The notes below the pieces were generated by a model. The model saw only the letters and a list, made by a program, of their open reading frames with translations, had not been told where the DNA came from and did no database searches. Positions 41,633 through 53,154 of a stretch of 64,000 nucleotides of DNA are shown here, piece after piece. The number at the start of each line of letters is the position of its first letter. Positions within the stretch are counted from its first letter, which is position 1. Source of the stretch: Helichrysum umbraculigerum (Eukaryota > Streptophyta > Magnoliopsida > Asterales > Asteraceae); assembly GCA_949592205.1 (NCBI GenBank), contig CATIUR010000001.1, positions 13,593,501 to 13,657,500 of the forward strand. The letters are read 5' to 3'. Both the position numbers and the translations under genes were made by a program.

Positions 41633-42872
41633 TACTATAATTCTTTACTAAAAATAACTCATAGTCAAATACGTTAGTTTGAACACTACTTTAGTTTAGG
41701 TGTGGAACTACTAAAAACAATCCTCAAATTGAAGAACCAAACATTATAGTTAGTTTTAAAGTTTGCCCCCATTTAAATTATTTTTTGGTACGTCCTCTTT
41801 TATCTCTACTTTTTATAAAATATAAAATACTCCATCTCTTAAAATACTTGAAACACCAAATTTGCAGAATGTACAAGTAAAAAACTCATTCATTCATAAT
41901 ACAAAAAGTCCACCATTTACTACTTAAAACACTACCTCTCAATTATGCTTTGATTTTATTTTTATACTGTAACTCAATTCGATGGTTAAATTGTAGAAAG
42001 AGTATGATCGTGAATTGTTTGTTTTGAGTACTTTGCTTTTGTTTTTGTTTTTTTTTTTCTATCCAACTCATAATACGTATAAAAAATTTCATATTAAATT
42101 CTTTTCTATTACTTTTTTCTCCTTTCTTTTCCATCCCATTCATTTTCTTCAAAAAAATCTCAAGAATACCATAAATTATAATTGAAAATATTATTAGTCT
42201 AAATCATAAGAAATAGTATTTTTTTTTATATCAATTAACTCATTCATTTTTCGTTAGATAGGTTATCATACTTGATATTGATTGAGCTAAGACAACAAGC
42301 AAACACGAATCATAGCCTAAACTTACAATCATTGTATCAAAAGAATTCATGAATGAATTATAATATAATTTTTTATATTTTGCATATACAATTATACATC
42401 ATGATGATGATGATGATGATGATGATAATGATGATTGGTAGGCCTAAAGTTATAGGACTAAAAAGAAGCCTAAAAATTTGATTAGTGGATGTAAAAATTG
42501 ATGGTATAAGGTTAAGAGAGAAAAAAAAATCAACCAATCACATTTAATAATAATAATAATATAGATTGTTAATTTAATATTTATTTTAATATATTTTAAA
42601 CGTCCGGTGTGTAGATACAGGTTTAAACGCTTAGCCCTATCACTAAAGTATAAATATTTTTAGACGAAAAGGATAATAATAAAAATTCTATCATGAATTT
42701 TTTTTTTTACCATATACAACATCTAATTTGTTAGCTATAATTAAAATTCTTAATATATACAAAATCTAACATGCTCCGTTGGTCTTATGTATTTTTTTTT
42801 CTTCCAAAATGATACAATTTCTATCATATACATAATTTGCGTAATTATAAAAATGAAATAGACTTTCGACAG
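41633..42872. other. AT-rich intergenic sequence
   Basis: No coding region. It holds an (ATG)n microsatellite at about 42402-42434 and a degenerate hairpin near 42604-42631 (CCGGTGT...ATACAGG, then CTTAG) that may be a decayed Helitron end. Confidence 0.55.
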
Positions 42873-42902
42873 CCCGTGTGTATACACGGTTTTAAGGGCT
42901 AG
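42873..42902 (+). mobile_element. Helitron-like 3' terminus
   Basis: Plus-strand stem CCGTGT/ACACGG with a 4-nt loop (42874-42889), followed 9 nt later by CTAG (42899-42902) and T. Opposite orientation to the ends at 4832, 8035 and 35051. Confidence 0.5.
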
Positions 42903-43310
42903 TTACAACTAAATAAGTTCCAACAATTACAATTAGAGGAAGAACAACAATTCGAATATGTATCTTTGTGGGTTTTTTTATAAAATTTAATCAACAGATA
43001 CAAACAGGACGTCTCTGAGTTTTTAGAGACCTTGGGTAAATACATGAATAATTACCGAGATGAGGCCCTATATCGAATTATAAGATGTTTTATGATTCCT
43101 TTTGTTTTGGCTCAAAACTTTGAACAAATTAGAACATATTTTTCTTCTTGCAATTAACAATCAAATTGTATGTACGTATAGACACACATGCGTACATATA
43201 CACAAACACACACAATTTGAGGTCCTAATAATTTTGGAGGTCCTGCACCTCATCCAACCTCGAAGATGGCCTTAAATACAAATAAATAAATGCATTGACG
43301 CCTTGACTAG
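42903..43310. other. Intergenic sequence, no feature seen
   Basis: AT-rich, nothing recognisable. Confidence 0.6.
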
Positions 43311-43630
43311 GGGTGAACAAAACCGGTTTTTGGCCCAACCCGACCCGACCCGGAAACCCGAACCGGGTATTGGTCAAAGTCAAAGAACTGGGTTTTAAAG
43401 AACCCGACCCGAACCCGACCCGGTTTTGGGTGGGGGAAAACCCTACCCTATAGTAACCGGTTTGTACCTGGTAGGAACCGGTTCGGGTCCAATACCCGGT
43501 TCCAAACCGGGTACGGTGTACCCGCCGGGTACCAGTCGTTCCAGCCGGGTACTTAGCCTGAATCACTTCTATTACCATACTCCAAAGAGTACCCGCCGGG
43601 TATCCATGTTCCAGCCGGGTACAAACACCC
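43311..43630. repeat. ACCCG-rich and GTACCCGCCGGGTA repeats
   Basis: Clustered AACCCGACCCGG and GGTACCCGGTT words, then at about 43515-43625 copies of the palindromic GTACCCGCCGGGTA. It lies just downstream of the Athila-like ORF; similar palindromes occur upstream of that ORF at 46030-46310. Confidence 0.7.
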
Positions 43631-43838
43631 TGATCCAACATTTTTGACCATTTTCCACCAAAATTTCACCTAAATCCAAATAGAAAAGTGTTTTGGGATG
43701 TCGTTGTACAAAAACGTACCCAAATTCCATCCCCAGTCAAGCATTCCAAAATATCCAAGCAGAAAATTAAAAGGACTTAAATAAACCGTAATCAAATTGT
43801 CTAGAAAAGTGTCTGAATCACATGAGGCACGCAAGCAC

Positions 43839-45869
43839 TCAAAACGGGGAATAGTCATATGGGAATCTACGCTCCTCTTGCTCTCTCTCCTGCTGCCTTC
43901 GGTACTCTTCCTGCAGCTCTGCCAAGGAGGCACCCTCGTCATAACCAGGTAGTGGATAGCTTGCTCCAGACTGACCCCACATGGGTGGGTAGTTGTAGGT
44001 TGTAGGCCGGAAGTTGGGCACTGCTTCAGAAAGTCTTCGTATGTTGTGCTGTGACCAAGCGTGTGGTAACGCTGTGCTCCATGCTCATACCTGACTTCCT
44101 GCAAAAAATTATCATGGCTAACCTGAATGCCCTGAATACCATGCATAAGATCCAGCATGGATGGCAGTGCTGCGCCTTGCTGCTGGAAACCTTCCTGCTC
44201 ATATGCAGCTTCTTCCTGTTGATGTTGTTCATGTTCCACCTGCTGTTGTCTTCTTCTTCTTCTCGGTTGTTGAGCCGCTTGCTCCCTTGGTGGTGGTTCC
44301 TGGTAGGGCACGAACCGGTTATTGACAACTGAGACAGCCTGTGCCCCTTGAAACTGAGCTAGCCCTACTGTTTTTCGCCTAGCTGTCACTCGCTCACAAG
44401 TCTCAAAACCGATGTTGAAGGACTTGGCAATCCTAGTCACAAATTGGCCCCCACAGATAGGGGATGCCCCTCTAATCCCACTGGCATTATGATGTAAATA
44501 CCAGGCAATAGCGTATGGCACATTGATATTCTCCTCCGCTACAAACCTCCTCATATACCATAAGTCAGCGAAACCGACTCTCTCTGTGTTCTCCCTTCTA
44601 TGCGAAATGGTGTGCGCAAGACATCGCTGGATTACCCGCAACTGCATGTTATCCATATCTTTGTATGAATTTCCACCTCTAGCGTACGGTATTTGTGAAA
44701 ATTCGTGCCACACATCCTTGGGGAAAAATTCCAGCCCGATCATATCACTGTTCACCAAATAATCCTCAAAATGAGTTGCCTCCAGCTGCTCTCGAGTATA
44801 AATGCCCAAACAGGCAGCAAGTTCCACCATACTCATTTTCCTTGGTTGACCTCCCAGTCGGAAAGTCATGAAACTTTATCAGTCGCCGACTCAACATCCT
44901 CATTCATTTCATATGTGCAGTGGAATTCCACACATAGCTCTTTGTAAACCTCCTCATTAATCTGAAATATGCCTTCCCATTCTTCATATTCGAATGGTAT
45001 GTGATCCACGAAATAACGTTGCCTAATCAGTTCCTTAATTCCGGCGGCTACCCCAGCTTGTTCTAGTGGTTCCCAATCGACCACCCTAGATAAATCACAA
45101 TCTTTCCCCCTCAACAAGTTCAGTTTCTGATAGTATGTATTGTACTTTGTTAACCTGTTACTAAATCTCAGCCATTGGTGAATTGTCTCGGGAACAAGTA
45201 GAGCATCAACGCTCATCGACTGAGGGCGGTCACCCTCTTCATCGTTAGCCGTCCCAGAGGTGTTGCCTTTTTGCCTCTTGCTTCTTCCCTGCAAAACACA
45301 ACACAAATGAGAGAATTGCCTTGTCCAATTCATCCATCACATAATCAATCATACAATCATTCCCGCAATACCAACCAATACTATTATGAGTAACTAGATA
45401 TGCTATCATATAATGTACACACTCATTTAGATTAGCATCATATCAGTTATATAGCCGTAAACACATTTTATCTACAAAGCTAAGACTTATCCTCTTTCAA
45501 AAGCAATGCCCTAATATCAAGCTAAACTCGAATTATGTAATTAAACACATAATTTGATTCAAGTGAGCTTTACAATCGTGAGTATTATGTATATGGATTA
45601 CAATTCTAAGCATAGCATTACGCATAATTAATTTTTCCCAAAATTTGTTTCAAGAACCCTAAATACGTATTTTTCATAATCTTGTAAATTAAACACGAAT
45701 TCATGAAATAAGAATGTGTGAGTACATATAACTCACAATATAATTAGAAATATAAACTACTAAAACTTTCACACATTCAATTTCAAGAAAACCTAAATCT
45801 AAAAACTTCAATCAATCCATGAAAATTAAGCGTTTTGAATTAAAAAGTTGTTAATCGTACCTTAAACAT
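43839..45869 (-). pseudogene. Athila ORF1-like protein relic
   Basis: Spliced minus-strand gene: a 9-nt first exon (45861-45869, Met-Phe-Lys) with donor GTACG, a 569-bp intron, then exon 2 from 45291. The protein has SVDALLVPETIHQWLRF, LCVEFHCTYEM and TFRLGGQPRKMSMVELAACL, then RCLAHTISHR and ICGGQFVTRIAKSF, the pattern of the ORF-1 protein of Athila-type Ty3 elements and related plant proteins. A Gln/Arg/Glu-rich low-complexity tail follows. Two frameshifts break it: at about 44866-44876 (before TFRLGG) and at about 44015-44030; past the second, the natural C-terminus ends at 43839 (RRFPYDYSPF). The role of ORF1 is unresolved (env-like or gag-linked). No LTR pair was delimited around it. Confidence 0.6.
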
Positions 45870-46029
45870 GATGTAGAAGTGTTTTGCCGGTTTAATTCGT
45901 GAGTTTTTGCTTCAAAAATGGTTGAGTGGGGGGTTTTTGGTGGTGTTGCTCCCATTTTTTGGAGAGAAAATGGGGTTTTGGTATGTGTGGAAAGCGTGGA
46001 AGGCAGGCAGGGATAAACTTAAAAAATAG

Positions 46030-46310
46030 AGTACCCGGCGGGTACAACCTATTACCGGTGGGTACTAATGATTTATTCCCGGAAGAATATGAACTACCCG
46101 GTGTGAATATTGACGGGTATATACTTGGTACCCGGCGGGTACACTTTGTACGCAACGGGTACTCAAGGCAATCTAGCTACTGACATTCTGTTAAGGAATT
46201 AAGTATTATACCCGGCGGGTGCAACATAATACCCGGCTGATACTAATGTTTAGTTCCCGGAAGAATATGAACTACCCGGCGGGTACTGGGTGTACGCACC
46301 GGGTAATGTT
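46030..46310. repeat. TACCCGGCGGGTA palindrome cluster
   Basis: At least six copies or variants of TACCCGGCGGGTA plus two copies of TTCCCGGAAGAATATGAACT. It may be the U3 part of an LTR that drove the Athila-like ORF on the minus strand. Confidence 0.7.
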
Positions 46311-46619
46311 TGGTATTCATAAATTTTAGAAGAGAAATTCCGACGCGCATAACTTTTGACTCTTAAATACTTAGAAGCTGAAATTTTGTAGACACCTCTA
46401 CTATAACAAAACAAAACTTTCCATTTTTACACTTTTTCAAATTTCACGTCAATGAAGAATTCGGACGTGTGACCAAATTTTGGTCATTTCGAACACTTTT
46501 GGTGACCATATCAAATCACAAACGCCTCACATTCAGACTTTCATTTTTTACCACCACATTTTAACATACATTTAACACCTAAGGCAATTGCAAGCTGCTA
46601 CATAATTACACTATCGCTC

Positions 46620-46920
46620 ATTTTGACATAACCACACTTTCATGAACCATTTGGACACCTTTTGACCCGTTTACCATAACAACAACACTTTGACCATAAC
46701 AACAACACTTTCACCATAATAACAACACTTTGACCATAACAACAACACTTGATCATTCATAATCTTGATAAAACCATTTGGACACCTTTTGACCCGTTTA
46801 CCATAACAACAACACTTTGACCATAACAACAACACTTTCACCATAACAACAACACTTGATAATTTCATAATCTTCATAAAAATAACAATCTTCATAATCT
46901 TCATAAAAATAATAAAATCT
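46620..46920. repeat. Tandem ACCATAACAACAACACTT repeats
   Basis: About seven copies of an 18-20-bp ACCATAACAACAACACTTTG unit, organised in two larger copies each preceded by CATTTGGACACCTTTTGACC. The minus-strand frame across it is low-complexity. Confidence 0.85.
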
Positions 46921-47028
46921 TCAACTTAAAACATCATTTAGGAATGGAAACATAACTTGAAAATTACTCAAATCAAAGTCTTCTAAATAGTCATAAAAAT
47001 ATTCTTGAAACAAATAAGTCTTCATACT

Positions 47029-47637
47029 TGATATCGCGTAAAAAGTCACGTTTTTACTACCGATATCTCTCTCATTCAGGAACGATTCTTGGCATTTTGA
47101 ACTCAAATATGGTTCAAATCAATGGTATTATGCCAAGATGGTCAAAACAAGGTTGCACGATAAAAATCAAGCAAAACGGATGAAAAACGAAGATTCCACA
47201 CACGTTTGAAGATTCAAAGCATCAAAATGAGATTTCAAGACTAAAGTGCCCTTCATCAACATCCATTCTATCCAAGATGTTCTTTTTCAAAATACGAATC
47301 AAACAGAAGAAGAATCAACTAAAACGGATAAAGAATGAAGATTCTACGCCCGCCGGAAGATCTAAATGATTCGTACGTGATATCTGGAGTTAGGGACCTC
47401 ATCTCAGGGGCTATCTTATGTCAAAATATTCGTTTTTGAATTATGAATCCAACAAAAAAAGAATCGACTCAAACGGTGTAAGTCCCCTAGTTTTAGGATC
47501 GATAACTTCGTTATCTGTAGTATTAAGGTGCGGAATCCCTCAATACGGTGTTATCTTACTAACAACGAATATGTTCGTATTGCGTTTAATAAGACTTAGC
47601 TTTAAACGATAAATCGTCAAAACCTAGTCGTAGGTTA
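47029..47637 (+). mobile_element. LTR fragment with terminal hairpin
   Basis: It begins TGATATCGCGTAAAAAGTCA. The core GTAAAAAGTCACGTTTTTAC (47038-47057) is identical to the start of the insertion at 32130, and an outer GATATCG/CGATATC stem encloses it. Downstream there are scattered AAAACGGAT..AA.GAA words also found in the other element. The right border is not defined; I stop where the copia LTR may begin. Confidence 0.5.
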
Positions 47638-48057
47638 TGTTTTCTCTGGTTTGCTGGAATCGCAGAATGTAAAAGTATCAAAAGTGTTAAGGTTTTTCAC
47701 GATTGAAAAACCTTTTATATTTTGTCTCGGCTCGGCTCGCATGGGCCTGAGAGTTCAGTCCAACTCGCAGCCCAAGTCAGCCCAGTGACTCGGCTCGCCA
47801 AACTCAATCTACGCGAGTTCAGGTCTCACCTCACAGCTCGACTCGCTGCGACCTGAGATCTCGACTCGCTACGCATCAAACGTCTATTATTTATTTTGTA
47901 TTTAATTATTCGTCTAACTTAACAAAACAATATGTTTAACGAATATCACTAACAAAACAAATATTCTTTTACAAATCCAAACCAATATACAAACACAATA
48001 ATAATTACACTAGTCCTATTTCAAGCTAGATCTGTTGTCACACTCTATGTCCCAACA
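47638..48057 (-). repeat. Ty1/copia LTR (3' LTR, minus strand)
   Basis: On the minus strand the sequence reads polypurine tract then TGTTGGGACATAG, the standard start of a plant copia LTR, at 48057. The far end is placed at the TGTTTT at 47638 only because it would give a TGTT...AACA pair; that border is a guess. The Gly/Ser-coding GGCTCG repeats at 47730-47870 lie inside. Confidence 0.5.
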
Positions 48058-48069
48058 GACTCCCCCTTG
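48058..48069 (-). other. Polypurine tract of the minus-strand copia element
   Basis: Minus strand CAAGGGGGAGTC directly before the LTR. Confidence 0.75.
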
Positions 48070-48112
48070 ACAATAGCTCTAGCGTCTTTATCTTCACGCT
48101 TGTCTTTGGTCT

Positions 48113-49136
48113 TCATTTGTAAATCTTACTGCCTGCGTAAATCTTCATCTTGATACACGTCTTAACCATCATCTGATAATCTCGTCCTAAATCACCCCAT
48201 GCGTCTGTCGTCAAGATTCTATTTTCATTCAACTTAATCAAATCTTTCTTCGACATGTTCATTAGGTGTCGATGGTCATAGACTCTGAAGATTTCTCTTT
48301 CACCACCATCAACCTCATCATCAGCTTCAACCATAACAGCTTATCCAGTTCCTGAATCTACATGCCATCTCTTCATATTACCCAGAATATCTTGTGGCAT
48401 TGTCTTCAGTGGAATCTGCTGTATGCATCTAACAGCTGGATATATCTTCTTCCTTCTTCTTCTTCCTGTTCTTTGACTTCTCTCTTGTAATTTCACAGTT
48501 TTTCCCTTTCTTGGCTTAATCTGAACAAACTTATTCGTACCAACCTCATGTCTAATGATTCTTTCAACACGATCAGCATAATCATCACGACTTGGATTGT
48601 TAATCTCTAATCTTGCCAAATCACGTATCATAACGTGGTAGAGAACTAAAAACTGCAAGCTTTCGCTCAAAATATTGAACTCCGTCAAACCTTTTGATCG
48701 CAAAAAGCTTTAGTTCTGAGTCAAAGTACCAACCAATAATCCCTTTACGTGGTACACGCTTTTTCGTAACATCAACTTCAGAAATTCCAATCTTCTTCTT
48801 TTTCTTTGGAAGTTTCCTAAGTACAACAGCAGGATTTTTGGTTTGAACAAGAACTTCTTCTTCTTCATCAGAGGTTGAATCATCAATATCTTCATCTATA
48901 TCGACAATTGTTGGACCTTGTTCATTTTCAATAACAACTTCTGTCCTAGATGGGCTCACATGGTGTTCATCAATGTTTGCATCTAGATCTACACCCATGT
49001 CTTGCACATTCTCAGGAACAGCAGTCCAATCTGTAGGTGGTTGGAATTCTCCATCCTCAAGATCATAATCAATATCTTCATCTATCTCATCAAAAATATC
49101 ATCTTCCGAATCAGATAGATTAAGCATTTCCATTCC
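48113..49136 (-). pseudogene. Copia-associated accessory ORF, broken
   Basis: Minus-strand protein of about 330 residues, not assigned to a named family. The start is acidic (LSDSEDDIFDEIDEDIDYDLEDGE), followed by a basic patch (LPKKKKKIG) and a globular part (GWYFDSELKLFAI, LARLEINNPSRDD, RILTTDAWGDLGRD). An acceptor (CTCTAG) precedes the GMEMLNL start, so an upstream exon is likely. Two breaks: a 1-base frameshift near 48640 and a TAA near 48345, where the next codons are open again. It lies next to a copia polypurine tract and LTR on the same strand, so it is probably the extra 3' ORF of a SIRE-type element. Confidence 0.5.
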
Positions 49137-49786
49137 TAGAGAAAAACATAAATACAAATATATTAATAATTCAAATTCTTCATTGATTTCCCTGAACCAA
49201 TCTAAGAATTTCTTTATTAATTCTTTTGTATATTTTAACCTAACATATAAACGCAATTTACATACAACTTATAAAATCTTTTATTGATTACCCTGAATCA
49301 ATCTAAAATCTCTTAAGTCTACTTAACAAATATTAATTAATTTTAAATTCTAATGCATTGTGAATAATCACCAAACATTTAAATTTACTATTAATTACCT
49401 TATATAATTTCCAAGTGTTAATTGATCTCATTCATTATCAATTTAACCTTTAAATTATATATCATTTGTCTAGTTAATACGAATACATTCTTAACTTGTT
49501 AATTACTTATATACCTTACGGTCTTAAGTCCATAATCAAATCTAAAATGCATATGTTATCATAAAATTTTGACCGCCAAAATTAATCGGAACACGCCGCT
49601 CGACTACTCAATGAGTCGGAAGTCTTTCGATCACTATTTTATCTTAACATAATTATATAAACTTAAATTACCAAACATATTTTACTTAAAATAATAATAA
49701 CCCTAAGCCAAATATATTTACACAATAAATTAAGTTTACATTTGTTCACTACATACTATTACAAATATTACAGTACTATGATAATA
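49137..49786. other. AT-rich spacer between copia-associated ORFs
   Basis: No coding region seen. It may contain intron and 3' UTR sequence of the two minus-strand frames. Confidence 0.45.
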
Positions 49787-50622
49787 CTAAGCTATCTTAC
49801 CAGCTTCAGTATCACCCGGTACAGTCTTATCTGCACTTGTACCCACTCCAGAACCACTAGCACCAGCACCAGCACCAGACTCCTCCTGAGTTGTAGCTTG
49901 CTCACCAGTCTTTGAAGGACCAGTCTGCTCACCACTCGGTGCATTGGGATCATCGTCCTTGTCAGAGTCTCTCTTCCTCTTCAGCTCATCCTCTCTGCAA
50001 GACTCCAGATATACCAATATCTCCCCCTGAGTAGACTGTCCTGAATGCGATCTCAAGACCAGACTCTTTAAAGAAGATAACTTCAGTATCTGTACATTGA
50101 AGTCCGCAAGCAAAGTCTCATGAGTCTTCATCAACAGATTGTACGATTCACTCTGCTTGAGAATCTGCTGTGAAAGAAGAAGATTGCTCGACACCAGCTC
50201 TGGAATCTGAGAAGTAAGCTTCTCCAAATCCTTTACCCTTGACTCTAAGGATGTAATCCTTTCTGCATCAGTCGTTGGAGTAACAGGTATCGTTCTTGGT
50301 CCAGGCGGTGTAAGAGACTCAATATGCCAGTCTCTGGTCAGCGGTGTATGAGGTTGAGACAAAGCCTGCCTAAGAAAACTTGTCGCAAATCTAGCTGTTT
50401 TGTTCGTCGGAAAATTAGCTCCACGAACTAGATCAGCAACCTCATGCTGTAAAGTTAAACACAATTAAAATCAGTTATTGTTACAGATTACTCTGTCTCA
50501 AACTCTAATTAATTGCATAACACTCATAGTTATAAAACTTATATCTCATACCTGAAGCGGTAAAGACATCGGTTCAGTAACCACCGGTGCATCCATCTCC
50601 ACCTGTGGTGTATCCTGAGCAA
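49787..50622 (-). CDS. Coiled-coil accessory protein with an intron, truncated
   Basis: Two visible exons on the minus strand: 50552-50622 and 49787-50446, phase 0, with clean GT-AG borders; an acceptor (GTATACAG) before the first shows that more exons existed. About 243 residues are visible. Residues in the middle form a coiled coil (LESRVKDLEKLTSQIPEL, then LLLSQQILKQSESYN). The C-terminus is low-complexity Gly/Ala/Ser/Thr with a charged ELKRKRDSDKDDD. It is cut off at about 50,700, where a plus-strand copia fragment starts. An intron-bearing gene inside retroelement debris suggests either a captured host gene or a spliced retroelement ORF. Function unknown. Confidence 0.5.
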
Positions 50623-50734
50623 CTGTATACAGAATTAACTGTCTCAGTTTAACTCCTGATAAACAACAAGTTAAGATTATTTAACTTTTATAATCAATAC
50701 TAACCTTCTCGAATAGTTAGCGTTCTCGGACGCT

Positions 50735-51279
50735 TCATCAAAGGAATCTTTCGTTACCTCAAAGGGAAACCTAAGCTGGGTCTTTGGTATCCGATTGATG
50801 GAGACTTAGATCTCGTAGCTTATACTGATTCGGATTATGGAGGATGCAATCAGAATAGGAAATCTACGACCGGAGGATGTCAATTCCTAGGAGGTAGATT
50901 AGTATCCTGGCAGTGCAAGAAGCAAACCTCGGTAGCCATTTCTACATGTGAAGCTGAGTATGTTGCAGCTGGCAGCTGTTGCTCACAAGTTCTTTGGATT
51001 CAACAGCAACTACGGGATTACGGGTTAAATATAACCAATACTCCTATGATGATTGATAACGAATCTACTATGTCGATCACCAATAATCCGGTGAAGCACA
51101 GTAAAACTAAGCATATTGATATTCGACATCATTTTATTAGAGATTGTGCTGAAAAGAAATTGATAAAGTTAGTTAAGGTTCCATCATTGGATAACTTAGC
51201 AGATTTATACACAAAGGCGTTCGACAGAGCAAGATTTGAGACGTTGGTTCAACTAAACGGAATGAGAAATCCAGAGTGA
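50735..51279 (+). pseudogene. Ty1/copia RNase H fragment (SIRE-like)
   Basis: About 180 residues from the end of a copia Pol. They start in the connection region (IFRYLKGKPKLGLWYP) and carry the RNase H signatures VAYTDSDYGGC, CEAEYVAAGSCCSQVLW and DNESTMSI, then HIDIRHHFIRDC and LADLYTKAFDRARFETL at the C-terminus. The KAFD ending is the style of the SIRE/Maximus clade. The 5' nine-tenths of the element are missing. It is on the strand opposite to the adjacent copia LTR and accessory ORFs, so these are two different pieces brought together. Confidence 0.85.
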
Positions 51280-51325
51280 TTAGTCTTCCAAGGGTATTTT
51301 TGTAATAGTTAGTATTTCTGTGTTC

Positions 51326-51328
<3 letters not shown>

Positions 51329-51365
<37 letters not shown>
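51329..51365 (+). repeat. Poly(A) run, 37 bases
   Basis: Uninterrupted A run about 50 bp after the copia RNase H stop codon. Either a simple repeat or a retroposed mRNA tail. Confidence 0.9.
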
Positions 51366-51369
<4 letters not shown>

Positions 51370-52080
51370 GTATGGCATTCATTTGCTTGTTACCTAAGGG
51401 GAATCGCCTTCATTTAAGTTTTTATTTGCAAAAACTAAGGAAAATGATAGTACATTAGGAGAATAAGCTTCACAATAATAAGCTTAAGTCCTAAGTATGA
51501 TATGGTAGTAGGTTCAAATAAAGTTGCTTTAGAACTACAGCGGTTCTATCAGGTATGTGTTTATATTTATTTGATTATACACCTATATCCACTAGTTATA
51601 ATTTGTTTATTTCTATTAAAACTTTAGATGGCTTCATCATATGATATACTGGTAGGCAAATTATATGAAATTTTCTAAGCTTTAAGAAGTAAATTAACTA
51701 CTTGCTTATTATTTTGTGTTACTATTCTATGATGTATGACATTAAGTCTTAAATGTTGAATGATGGTATTACTATACACTGTTATCATGCATCTTAATTT
51801 AAAGTGACAAATAGTAGCAATATGGGTATTAACTTAATTACTGGTAACTTTGTTGTACTAAGTACAGAACTGAAGCCTTTAATTAAATTAATATTCTCAA
51901 ATATATTTTGAATTATGCTAGAAGGGATCTTCTGTTGTACTACGTACAGACTTAGATAACATAGCATATTCAAAGTATGTTTGATATTTGTCTAACCTTA
52001 AAAAAAAAAAAATTCAAGTGTATGTTATATGTTTCGAAAAGATACATCATTTAGTAACCGCTACCTTGAAATTTAATGAT
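51366..52080. other. Intergenic sequence, no feature seen
   Basis: AT-rich. Two similar segments contain GTTGTACTAAGTACAGA (about 51853) and GTTGTACTACGTACAGA (about 51932), a minor repeat. No genes. Confidence 0.55.
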
Positions 52081-53154
52081 GCAGTGTTATGTGTTTTACT
52101 TGAATTCTTCAGTATGTCATATAATAGGAAGCACCATAGAGTGTGACAACAAACGGGCGCATAACAAAGAAGATAGGCGTGAATTAAGCAACGCAGCGAA
52201 CGGGGCGGCAGCATGGCAGCCACCGCCGGCCAGCCACCCCCTGCACTGGTTTCCTTTTTTGGCTAATTCGCGTACCTGGTGCACCTCCTTTCAGCGTTGT
52301 ACAGTACCCGGTGCGCCACCTTTTCGCGTTGTACAGTACCTGGTGCACCTTTTTACCCACATTACGCTAATGTGCACCCCTTGATGCTAATGTGAGCCAA
52401 AACTCACCTATAAATAGAGGCCAAGGCTTTCATTTAAAGATGTCACATGCCTAAGTCTTGAATACACTAGGCATTATTCTTTCTTTACTTTCTCATTCTA
52501 TTTTCTTACTTCAAATTAGTATTAGGCTAGTTAGGGAGCTTATTTAGAGTAGAACGAAAGTTTGGGAACATCTTGTGAACTTTGGTGTACGCTTGAAGTT
52601 ACGCTTATTAATTCAAGTCTATTCCTTCTCGCATTTTAATCCGGGTTCTTTCTATCCTAATCTATCTTAATTAAATATGTATGTTTTAATTGTGCTAGAA
52701 ATAGTTTGTGCCATGCTTAGCGAGTAGATTACTATTGTGTTTGCTTGTGATATAGTTAGTTAATTATGGGATGATTGATAACTGAATGTTTAAGGTCGGT
52801 AGTATTACTTTGATCGTCTTATTGCATGTTCTTGTTTGATTGTTGCCTTAGGATTATCATAGTAGTAAAATATAACCGGTCTTAGTTATCGCAAAGAAAT
52901 ATGACGGCCCCTATTCGACTGTTACTCGATATAGTACTGGAAACACTTCAAGGTGGAGTACAAATGTATGGAAGTCGAGGAACGACCGAAGGTAGTTATA
53001 TTACGAAACGATATAATAGTATGAAGTAATATGATGGCCCCTATTCGACTGTTACTCAGTATAGCGTTGGAAACACTTTAGGTGTAGTACAAATACGTGG
53101 AAGCCGCGTAACGACCGAAGGTAGTTATATTACGGATTAATATATAAATTGAGT
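52081..53154 (+). mobile_element. LTR fragment with promoter, interrupted by the Ty3 tandem
   Basis: It contains three GTACCTGGTGCACCTCCTTT-type repeats at about 52273-52350, a TATA box at 52409-52416, a CT-rich leader, and two copies of a roughly 120-bp unit (ATGACGGCCCCTATTCGACT..., about 52901 and 53031). A 33-base segment (52821-52853) is identical to part of the insertion at 32130-34587. No protein. It is broken on the right by the Ty3 element at 53155. Confidence 0.55.
52409..52416 (+). promoter_or_regulatory. TATA box in LTR fragment
   Basis: TATAAATA about 60 bp after the last GGTGCACC repeat. Confidence 0.6.

Noticed and set aside
46671..46904. Protein-coding frame on the minus strand
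   Set aside because: Low-complexity translation of an ACCATAACAACAACACTT tandem repeat.
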